From the NCBI GenBank assembly GCA_001586965.3, contig LUCW03000756.1:1-26643 (forward strand): a DNA stretch of 26,643 bases, read 5' to 3'. A program made the translations under genes and the position numbers. The notes under the pieces are model-generated. The model ran no database searches. It worked only from the letters and a program-made list of their open reading frames with translations, and had not been told where the DNA came from. The stretch comes from Sphaeroforma sirkka (taxonomy: Eukaryota; Opisthokonta; Ichthyosporea; Ichthyophonida). This document shows positions 1-8,857 of the stretch, piece by piece; position 1 is the stretch's first letter, and each line of letters opens with the position of its first letter.

Positions 1-2610
1 GCCTGGGCCCTAGGCCCTGGGCCCTGGGCCCTGGGCCCTGGGCCCTGGGCCCTGGGCCCTGGGCCCTGGGCCCTGGGCCCTGGGCCCTGGGCCCTGGGCC
101 CTGGGCCTGGGCCCTGGGCCCTGGGCCCTGGGCCCTGGGCCCTGGGCCCTGGGCCCTGGGCCCTGGGCCCTGGGCCTGGGCCCTGGGCCTGGGCCCTGGG
201 CCCTGGGCCCTGGGCCCTGGGCCCTGGGCCCTGGGCCTGGGCCCTGGGCCCTGGGCCCTGGGCCTGGGCCTGGGCCCTGGGCCTGGGCCCTGGGCCCTGG
301 GCCTGGGCCCTGGGCCCTGGGCCTGGGCCCTGGGCCCTGGGCCCTGGGCCCTGGGCCCTGGGCCTGGGCCCTGGGCCCTGGGCCCTGGGCCTGGGCCTGG
401 GCCCTGGGCCCTGGCCTGGGCCCTGGGCCCTGGGCCCTGGGCCCTGGGCCTGGGCCCTGGGCCTGGGCCCTGGGCCCTGGGCCCTGGGCCTGGGCCCTGG
501 GCCCTGGGCCCTGGGCCTGGGCCCTGGGCCCTGGGCCTGGGCCCTGGGCCCTGGGCCTGGGCCCTGGGCCCTGGGCCCTGGGCCCTGGGCCCTGGGCCCT
601 GGGCCTGGGCCTGGGCCCTGGGCCCTGGGCCTGGGCCCTGGGCCTGGGCCCTGGGCCTGGGCCTGGGCCTGGGCCCTGGGCCTGGGCCCTGGGCCCTGGG
701 CCCTGGGCCTGGGCCCTGGGCCTGGGCCCTGGGCCCCTGGGCCCTGGGCCCTGGGCCCTGGGCCTGGCCCTGGGCCTGGGCCCTGGGCCCTGGGCCCTGG
801 GCCCTGGGCCCTGGGCCCTGGGCCTGGGCCTGGGCCTGGGCCTGGGCCTGGGCCTGGGCCCTGGGCCCTGGGCCCTGGGCCCTGGGCCCTGGGCCCTGGG
901 CCCTGGGCCCTGGGCCTGGGCCCTGGGCCCTGGGCCCTGGGCCTGGGCCTGGGCCCTGGGCCTGGGCCCTGGGCCCTGGGCCCTGGGCCCTGGGCCTGGG
1001 CCTGGGCCCTGGGCCCTGGGCCCTGGGCCTGGGCCTGGGCCCTGGGCCCTGGGCCCTGGGCCTGGGCCTGGGCCCTGGGCCCTGGGCCCTGGGCCTGGGC
1101 CTGGGCCTGGGGCCTGGGCCTGGGCCCTGGGCCTGGGCCTGGGCCTGGGCCTGGGCCCTGGGCCCTGGGCCCTGGGCCCTGGGCCCTGGGCCCTGGGCCC
1201 TGGGCCTGGCCCTGGGCCTGGGCCCTGGGCCCTGGGCCTGGGCCCTGGGGCCCTGGGCCTGGGCCTGGGCCCTGGGCCCTGGGCCTGGGCCCTGGGCCCT
1301 GGGCCTGGGCCCTGGGCCCTGGGCCCTGGGCCTGGGCCCTGGGCCCTGGGCCCTGGGCCCTGGGCCCTGGCCCTGGGCCCTGGGCCTGGGCCTGGGCCTG
1401 GGCCCTGGGCCCTGGGCCCTGGGCCCTGGGCCCTGGGCCCTGGGCCCTGGGCCTGGGCCTGGGCCTGGGCCTGGGCCCTGGCCCCTGGGCCCTGGGCCCT
1501 GGGCCTGGGCCTGGGCCCTGGGCCCTGGGCCTGGGCCTGGGCCCTGGGCCCTGGGCCCTGGGCCCTGGGCCTGGGCCCTGGGCCCTGGCCCTGGGCCCTG
1601 GGCCCTGGGCCCTGGGCCCTGGGCCTGGGCCCTGGGCCTGGGCCCTGGGCCTGGGCCTGGGCCCTGGGCCCTGGGCCCTGGGCCCTGGGCCCTGGGCCCT
1701 GGGCCCTGGGCCCTGGGCCTGGGCCCTGGGCCTGGGCCTGGGCCTGGGCCTGGGCCCTGGGCCCTGGGCCCTGGGCCCTGGGCCCTGGGCCTGGGCCTGG
1801 GCCCTGGGCCCTGGGCCCTGGGCCCTGGGCCCTGGGCCCTGGGCCCTGGGCCCTGGGCCTGGGCCTGGGCCTGGGCCCTGGGCCCTGGGCCCTGGGCCTG
1901 GGCCCTGGGCCCTGGGCCTGGGCCCTGGGCCCTGGGCCCTGGGCCTGGGCCTGGGCCCTGGGCCCTGGGCCCTGGGCCTGGGCCCTGGGCCCTGGGCCTG
2001 GGCCCTGGGCCTGGGCCCTGGGCCTGGGCCCTGGGCCCTGGGCCCTGGGCCCTGGGCCTGGGGCCTGGGCCCTGGGCCTGGGCCTGGGCCCTGGGCCCTG
2101 GGCCCTGGGCCCTGGGCCCTGGGCCCTGGGCCCTGGGCCCTGGGCCCCTGGGCCCTGGGCCTGGGCCCTGGGCCCTGGGCCTGGGGCCCTGGGCCTGGGC
2201 CCTGGCCCTGGGCCCTGGGCCCCTGGGCCCTGGGCCCTGGGCCCTGGGCCCTGGGCCCTGGGCCCTGGGCCCTGGGCCCTGGGCCCTGGGCCCTGGGCCC
2301 TGGGCCCTGGGCCCTGGGCCCTGGGCCCTGGGCCTGGGCCTGGGCCCTGGGCCCTGGGCCCTGGGCCTGGGCCCTGGGCCCTGGGCCCTGGGCCCTGGGC
2401 CCTGGGCCCTGGGCCTGGGCCTGGGCCCTGGGCCCTGGGCCCTGGGCCTGGGCCCTGGGCCTGGGCCCTGGGCCCTGGGCCCTGGGCCCTGGGCCTGGCC
2501 CTGGGCCTGGGCCTGAGGCCCTGGGCCCTGGGCCTGGGCCCTGGGCCCTGGGCCCTGGGCCCTGGGGCCTGGGCCCTGGGCCCTGGGCCCTGGGCCCTGG
2601 GCCCTGGGCC
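1..2610. repeat. Terminal (CCCTGGG)n / (CCTGGG)n array, probably a miscalled CCCTAAA telomere
   Basis: This stretch is built almost only from CCCTGGG 7-mers and CCTGGG 6-mers in irregular order, with rare CCTGGGG or CCTGGCC slips. The long frames through it (Pro/Gly/Ala/Arg/Gln or Leu/Gly/Pro/Trp repeats) are translation artefacts. The genuine telomere-like tracts elsewhere in the window are CCCTAAA with CCTAAA variants, which is the same 7/6-mer mixture with AAA in place of GGG. Nanopore basecallers are known to miscall CCCTAA-type telomere strands as CCCTGG. A C-rich telomere strand at the left end is also the orientation expected for a left chromosome end. I infer a real (CCCTAAA)n telomere, possibly overlying further LINE sequence. 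A genuine GC-rich satellite is the alternative. Confidence 0.75.
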
Positions 2611-4379
2611 CAAATGGAATCCCTGGGCCCTGGGCCCTGGGCCTGGGACCTGGGCCCTGGGCCCTGGGCCTGGGCCCTGGGCCTACAACAGCCTGGGCCC
2701 TGGGCCTGGGCCTGGGCCCTGGGCCCTGGGCCCTGGGCCTGGGCCTGGGCCCTGGGCCCTGGGCCCTGGGCCCTGGGCCCTGGGCCCTGGGCCCTGGGCC
2801 CTGGGCCCTGGGCCCTGGGCCTGGGCCTGGGCCAATCAGGCCCTGGGCCTGGGCCCTGGGCCCTGCCTGGGCCCTGGGCCTGGGCCCTGGCCCTGGGCCC
2901 TGGGCCCTGGCCCTGGGCCCTGGGCCTGGGCCTGGGCCTGGGCCTGGGCCCTGGGCCCTGGGCCCTGGGCCCTGGGCCCTGGGCCCTGGGCCCTGGGCCT
3001 GGGCCTGGGCCTGGGCCCTGGGCCCTGGGCCTGGGCCCACAGAACCCTGGGCCATATTATGAGCCCTGGGCCCTGGGCCTGGGCCTGGGCCAACAGAGGG
3101 CCCCTACAAGGGCCCTGGCCCTGGGGGCCCTGGGCCCTGGCCCTGGGCCCTGGCCCTGGGCCCTGGGGGGCCCTGGGCCCTGGGCCTGGGCCTGGGCCCT
3201 GGGCCCTGGGCCCTGGGCCTGGGCCCTGGGCCCTGGGGCCTGGGCCTGGGCCCTGGGCCCTGGGCCTGGAACCTGGGCCCTGGGCCTGGCCCTGGGCCCT
3301 GGGCCTGGGCCTGGGCCTGGGCCCTGGGCCCTGGGCCTGTTATTCCTGGGCCTGGGCCCTGGAGGCCCTGGGCATGGCCTGGGCACCTCCCTGGTACCTG
3401 GGCCCTAAGATTGATATACCTGGGCCTGGGCCTGGGCCTGGGCCTGGGCCTGGCTCACCCTGATATTAAGGCCTTGGGCCCTGGGCCCTCAGCCATATTA
3501 ACAAATTAGATGCCTTTAAAACTGGGCCTGGGCAAGGTGGCCCTGGGCCCGGCTATTCTTGCCTTTTACCTGGGCACTGACATTGGGACTGGGCCTGGGC
3601 CTGGGCCTGGGCCTGGGCCAGGGCCCTACACCTGGGCCCTGGGCCTAGACCCTAAGAAAGCATGGGATTCTGTGCGCCTGGACAGGTTGTGGCTGTTTTA
3701 CTGGGCCTGGCCCTGGACCTGTACCTGGGCCACAACTCATCAGTTTGGGCCCTGGCCCTGGGCCTGGGCCTGGGCCCTGGTACCTGGGCCTGTTGGCCTG
3801 GGCCCTGGGCCTGGGCCTGGATTGGGCCAGGGCGACCCAATGGGCCTACATTATTTAAATATATATATAGGCCCCACTTTTGAGACAGTCTCGAGAAAGT
3901 TGGCCTGGGCCTGGTTTCTGGGCCCTGGGCCCTGACATGTCACTGGGCCCAATCGAAACACCCTGAAACTACAGCCTGTCTTAATCTCGGGCCCTGGGCC
4001 TGGGCCCTGGGCCTGAGTTCCACCCCCTAAAGTCACTATACCTGGGCACCTGGGCCAAAGGACCTGATTTACATTTGGCCTGGATCAATGTAGTATACAC
4101 AATCCACTGGGACTGCACGATACCTTGGGTTTCCAATGGGCCCAAAAGGAATCAATATAGTAGAGATGCTTGCAAATAGAACCCCACGCTGGGCCCTGGG
4201 CCTGGGCCCCGGCCCTGGGCCTGGGCCTTCGCCCTGGGCCTGATCACTGGGCCTGGGCATAACAAGGCCTGGGCCTTTTTCCAGTGTTTATGGGCCTGGG
4301 CCTGGGCTTATGGACTGGGCCCTATCCCTGGGCCCCGATAAATCACTCACTGAAGTGATAGACAAACTGGGCCCTGGGC

Positions 4380-5615
4380 CTAAACTTTTGTGCTCCATCG
4401 TGCTGTAGGATATATTACATCCACAGCGGCACAGAAAGACCCGCCTAAGAGGCACACCTACTATGCGTAATTCGATCAAATTTTGTGGCTTGCTTGCCTG
4501 GGCCCAGGCACTGTGTGAGTGGCAATGTGTAAGTTTAATCAATCATATTAGCCTAGAATGTCAATCAGAAATCCACTGCAAGACTATATGAACAAACGCA
4601 AATCCGTTTTCACCCACCCCGATGGGACTCACCATGCTCGCTCTGAGAACATCTATTTTATCCAGGGCCTTATATAAACTATACAGACAATTGAAGATTT
4701 TCTATACCAAAAAGGCCCCACAAGGAAGAAGGTGCGCTACACCGCGGGGCAGCACGCGAGCTGAGATTTCGGCTCATCTACCCCGGCGAAGAAGAACGCT
4801 ACCGATTCGACACACCGCTGGAACATCACAGGGCCAGCAGTCTTCTCTTCCTGAGTTCCGACGATCTTCCTGTTCTACATATTACACAGGTTCTGTTTCA
4901 CGCTAGAAAAGACCCCGGCAGGTCTCGCATGCATCGGCTGTAGCGCTAGAAAGCCCACTCCACACACTTTACATGTCCCTTCGTGTTAGAGTTTGTGTGC
5001 AAAACTGATCGCACCACAGAAGGCGTAGTAGTTAATAAGACACTGCTAGATGCACTTAGTAGTCGCAAGCGCTATACAGACATGCTAACGATTCACGATC
5101 AACTAGTATATATACACAGGGACCGATAGAACCAAACATACTCATCAGATAAAAGTGTTTCCAGTGCCGCGTTTCATGACTACTGACTTTGGGTTCATAC
5201 GTTACGTGTAAATGGTGCACACCCAGGCAATGAATTTATATGGCCATCACTGGCTAGTATAGATCGTGGCCAGTGCGCCAATAGAGTACTGTGGATTGAT
5301 AATCCGCAAATAGATTTCAATACGCTTCACCCAGGAGGCAATAGGCCCTACATTATCACACCACAGTATTATAGACGCACACTTTTACCCCACCACCACA
5401 TTCACCCCCTGTTCGATATAGAGATGACATGTTAGAAAACAACATCCCAATAGATATCACTCTCTCCTATATCACTAGCAGTGTAGATCCACCTGATTTT
5501 ACCAAGTGTTGTTCCACCCACTACGACAGATTTGCATTGACTTGAAGCTGAAAGGAATTATATCAACAAACATCCTGCGATGAAACGCCCACCTCCTAGA
5601 ACACATCCGCCCTAA
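4380..5615 (+). pseudogene. ORF2 3' portion of LINE copy 0
   Basis: This is the part of copy 0 clean enough to align base by base with ORF2 of copies 2 and 4, from just after the RT thumb region to the shared TAA at 5613-5615. The frame is broken many times. Some breaks are GGGCC patches replacing element bases, for example near 4667, 4712, 4829 and 5345. Others are small insertions absent from all other copies, for example near 5147, 5185 and 5510. It is therefore the noisiest copy in the window. It encodes the Cys/His cluster and the unassigned C-terminal domain described for copy 4. I cannot say whether the breaks are in the DNA or only in the consensus. Confidence 0.7.
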
Positions 5616-5671
5616 GCGCCTACCGGCAGACACAGCTGCAAATCGCAACCCGGTGATGCGGTAGTGAGTCC

Positions 5672-5697
5672 GAGACAGTAGTGCCGCTACTGGTCTC
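5672..5697 (+). promoter_or_regulatory. 3' UTR stem-loop, copy 0
   Basis: Arms GAGACAGTAG and CTACTGGTCTC enclose the loop TGCCG. Ten base pairs form with a single bulged G. The same element is identical in copies 1 to 4. It lies 57 nt after the ORF2 stop. Confidence 0.6.
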
Positions 5698-5830
5698 TCT
5701 CTCATATTCAGTAACACGAAATGCAAATCGGTCATAGTATATTCTCAGCACTTGTTTCCAACCAGTTAGGATTTACAAACTACTACTAAAACAACCCATA
5801 GAACTACATACCCAAAGAAACCAAGCCACT

Positions 5831-6030
5831 CACTGAAGTGATAAACAAACAGTTATTCAAGCGCAACAACTCAGCCATTAGACAGTAGGATATATTAGCC
5901 CACAGCGGCACAAAAGACCCGCCTAAAGAGTTTCACACCTACTATATGCGTAATTCAAACTGCGACACCTGTGGCCGCCACAGATGCTCAGGCTTCTGTG
6001 ACACAAGCCATTGCCCTGGGCCCTATCAGT
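5831..6030. other. Alternating hybrid of LINE 3' UTR and ORF2 sequence
   Basis: Short blocks alternate between two different parts of the element. ORF2-like blocks lie at about 5831-5857, 5886-5897, 5900-5957 and again from about 6020. 3' UTR-like blocks lie at about 5859-5886, 5958-5984 and 6001-6013. The patch CCCTGGGCCCT at 6014-6024 falls exactly where the 3' UTR should give way to telomeric repeats. A single recombination would give one junction, not several switches in 200 bp. The pattern is what a consensus caller makes when reads ending in a 3' UTR plus telomere are piled together with reads continuing in ORF2. Confidence 0.7.
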
Positions 6031-7092
6031 TTAGTTCAATCATATTAGTAGAATGTCAATCAAATCCACTGCAAGACTATATGAACAAACGCAAATCCGT
6101 TTTCACCCCGATGGGACTCACCATGCTCCGCTCGCGAGAACATCTTTTTTTTATCCATATTATAAACTATACAGACAATTGAAGATTTTCTATATACCAA
6201 AAGAACCCAAACAAGGAAGAAGGTGCGCTACACCGCGAGGCAGCACGCGAGCTGAGATTTCGGCTCATCTACCCCGGCGAAGAAGAACGCTACCGATTCG
6301 ACACACCGCTGGAACATCACAGCTTCAGCAGTCTTCTCTTCCGAGTTCCGACGATCTTCCTGTTCTACATATTACACAGGTTCTGTTTCACGCTAGAAAA
6401 GACCCCGGCAGGTCTCGCATGCATCGGCTGTAGCGCTAGAAAGTTCACTCCACACACTTTACATGTCCCTTCGTGTTAGAGTTTGTGTCAAAACTGATCG
6501 CACCACAGAAAGGCGTAGTAGTTAATAAGACACTGCTAGATGCACTTAGTAGTCGCAAGCGCTATACAGACATGCTAACGATTCACGATCAACTAGTATA
6601 TATACACAAGGGACCGATAGAACCAAACATACTCATAGAAAAAGTGTTTCCAGTGCCGCGTTTCATGACTACTGTAGTTCATACGTTACGTGTAAATGGT
6701 GCACACCCAGGCAATGAATTTATATGGCCATCACTGGCTAGTATAGATCGTGGCCAGCAACCCAATAGAGTACTGTGGATTGATAATCCGCAAATAGATT
6801 TCAATACGCTTCACCCAGAGGCAGCAGCGTACATAATCACACCACAGTATTGGAAACGCACACTACCCAACCACCACATTCACCCCTGTTCGATATAGAT
6901 CAGGATTTAGAAAACAACATCCCAATAGATATCACTCTCTCCTATATCACTAGCAGTCTAGATCCACCTGATTTTACCAAGTGTTGGCAAATATGCCTAC
7001 GACAGATTTGCATTGACTTGAAGCTGAATAGCAATTATATCAACAAACATCCTGCGATGAAACGCCCACCTCCTAGAACACATCCGCCCTAA
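6030..7092 (+). pseudogene. ORF2 C-terminal remnant of LINE copy 1
   Basis: It covers the post-RT part of ORF2, including the Cys/His cluster near 6410-6470, the frame 6473-6898 and the final frame ending at TAA 7090-7092. The frame changes at the C-run in CACCCCTGTTCG near 6886, and again in the Cys/His cluster, at the same places as in the other copies. The last segment contains DITLSYITSS and ends in PPPRTHPP, identical to copies 2 and 4 apart from one residue in copy 2. No catalytic part of ORF2 is present, so this copy cannot be autonomous. Confidence 0.75.
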
Positions 7093-7148
7093 GCGCCTAC
7101 CGGCAGACACAGCTGCAAATCGCAACCCGGTGATGCGGTAGTGAGTCC

Positions 7149-7174
7149 GAGACAGTAGTGCCGCTACTGGTCTC
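7149..7174 (+). promoter_or_regulatory. 3' UTR stem-loop, copy 1
   Basis: Identical to the hairpin of the other copies: GAGACAGTAG pairs with CTACTGGTCTC around TGCCG with one bulged G. It lies 57 nt after the ORF2 stop. Confidence 0.6.
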
Positions 7175-7472
7175 TCTCTCATATTCAGTAATACGAAATG
7201 CAAATCGGTCATAGTATATTCTCAGCACTTGTTTCCAACCAGTTAGGATTTACAAACTACTACTAAAACAACCCATAGAACTACATACCCAAAGAAACCA
7301 AGCCGCATAGCAAACTAAACGCAGCGCAACAACTCAGCCATTAGACAGTTCAGTTAGCCTCTACCTGAGAAAACAGGGATTAAGGCACAAACTGCGACAC
7401 CTGCCGGCCGCCACAGGTCTTTGGACACGTGCCATTGTATATACAAATGGCGAAAAACCAAACTACCTACCA

Positions 7473-7512
7473 CCCTAAAACCCTAGCCAAAGCCCTGGGC
7501 CTAAAACCCTAA
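7473..7512 (+). repeat. Interstitial telomeric tract between copies 1 and 2, with an embedded CCCTGGG
   Basis: It reads CCCTAAAA, CCCTAG, then CCCTGGG (7493-7499), CCTAAAA and CCCTAA. The CCCTGGG unit sits in register among CCCTAAA units. This supports the idea that CCCTGGG elsewhere in the window is a substitute call for CCCTAAA. Confidence 0.8.
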
Positions 7513-7540
7513 GGGCCCTCATAAGGCCTTGGACGACGCC

Positions 7541-8857
7541 ATGGCCGGGGCCATACCTCTTAAAGGGGACGATCTAGCAAGCCTGATCCGAGCGACAATG
7601 GAAACAGCACTCAAGCCGATCAACTTGAAGATATCTCAACTAGAGGAAAATGTCAAGAAAAATAGAGGAAAACCACCACACAAGGTACGTACATCTGAGA
7701 AGTGGTGCAACACCAGCAAGGTAAGTGGTGAGAAAAGTGTTGAAGAGCGCCTGAATAGACTTGAGTCTGCTTATAGTCTCTTACAAGAACTTACACACAT
7801 CACAATCAACTCAAAGTAGAGAATGAACAGCTCAAACGCAAACTACACCAAGCAACCAACACAACAGACACACACACACATACACCTATGCCAACCATGA
7901 ACACCACTGATTTCCCCAATTTGGGCGAATCACAATCGGACCCGAAGCAAAGGCCTGGACCGAAATCATTAAAAGAAATGCTCAATCAAACTAGAAGCCC
8001 ATCCTCTCGCGAGGCACAGGAAGCTCTCTTTAAGCCAAGCAACCCCCCCCATCTATTTGGGATTGTCAGGATCACTGGGAGCTCTCTGCACTATACTTTA
8101 ACTGCAACACTCACGCTTTAGAGGATGGATCACTTCCAACCAACAAACACCTATCGAAATGGCTATGGAACTTTCACTTATTGAAAAATATCCCCATCTT
8201 ACACGCTTCGTATCTTTACAAAGATCGAAGCGCAGTTGAATTAGTCGTTCCTGCACGCTTTGGTTCTAAAACCAAACAGATTCTATTAGCACGCGGCTGG
8301 CGTACAAACAAAGGCGCCGACCCTATGAATGTGACCAATCCTATCGCAATCAATGGAGCACGTACTCGTTTAACCACCGCTTATAAAAGTGCACTAGAAC
8401 GTGAGAAATGTCCACCCCAGTACCCTAGAGTGCTCGCATACCTGCTCAGTAGAGTACCCGACGATCCAACACAGCCTAAATCTAAAGCAAATTCTACAGA
8501 TTCCGAAACAACAACCACTAGTTCCAATATAACAAACACACTCGCCATAACTATTAGTTCGCCCGCAGATATACAAACATCTGCTAGGTCAGAGAGTGAT
8601 CATATGGAAGTACAATCAGAGATCACTAAATTATCGTCATACCTCAAACGTAAGTGTCAAAGCGATAGCGATAACGAACGGCTAGAACTAGACTCGAAGG
8701 CAATGATGATGAATCGTTAGATACTCTATCTGAAGATGAATTGGTCGCAGTCTTAGGAGATGGGTTTAACTCACCACCAATCAGTGATCCAGAAACGAGA
8801 AAGGAACTCTCTGACTTTATACAAACCCGTACTGATAGTAAGATGAAATCGCAATGA
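7541..8857 (+). pseudogene. LINE ORF1 of copy 2, RNA-binding/chaperone-type protein, frameshifted
   Basis: ORF1 proteins of LINEs coat the element RNA and form multimers. The start chosen is ATG 7541 (MAGAIPLKGDD), shared with copy 5. The N-terminal frame runs to a stop at 7819 and contains the start of a heptad-rich coiled coil (SVEERLNRLES). It breaks where CAAGAACTTACACACATC replaces the CAAGAACAGAAC of copies 4 and 5. The coding continues in other frames to TGA 8855-8857 with indels at the C-run near 8045. The C-terminal part includes VELVVPARF, SKTKQILLARGW and an acidic Ser/Asp/Glu-rich tail. No CCHC zinc knuckle is visible. Function is inferred from position and the coiled coil, not from a recognised domain. 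Confidence 0.75.

Larger units (their letters stand above)
2611..6013 (+). mobile_element. LINE copy 0, 5' part masked by GGGCCT-type calls
   Basis: Islands of the LINE emerge from the CCCTGGG background in order and at nearly element spacing: CAAATGGAATC at 2611 matches copy 2 at 9493, CTACAACAG at 2683 matches 9565, CCACAGAACC at 3037 matches 9898, CAACAGAG at 3090 matches 9947, GCATGG at 3372 matches 10229, AAGATTGATATAC at 3407 matches 10262, AAGAAAGCAT at 3654 matches 10505 and GTGCTCCATCGTGCTG at 4390 matches 11226. The offset drifts only from 6882 to 6836 over 1.8 kb, so GGGCCT replaces rather than interrupts the element. The intrusion thins rightward: near total before 2600, roughly half at 3400-4350, and isolated GGGCC patches to about 4900. 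The 3' UTR runs into the hybrid stretch near 5831. The true 5' end cannot be seen. Confidence 0.8.
6030..7472 (+). mobile_element. LINE copy 1, 5'-truncated
   Basis: It begins inside the ORF2 region downstream of RT and continues through the 3' UTR to the telomeric tract at 7473. ORF1, endonuclease and RT are absent. Its last ~50 bases diverge from the other copies: after CATTGTATATA it reads CAAATGGCGAAAAACC instead of the usual GCAATAGCGTGTAAAC, and the AATAAAGGTACCT terminus is not clean. 5' truncation is typical of LINE insertion by target-primed reverse transcription. Its left edge lies within the hybrid stretch, so the exact 5' junction is unknown. Confidence 0.8.

Noticed and set aside
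10..3463. Very long open frames on both strands (867 aa Pro/Gly/Arg/Ala/Gln on minus, 264 aa Leu/Gly/Pro/Trp on plus)
   Set aside because: They are translations of the CCCTGGG array, which lacks stop codons in several frames. No initiation context, domain or non-repeat sequence.
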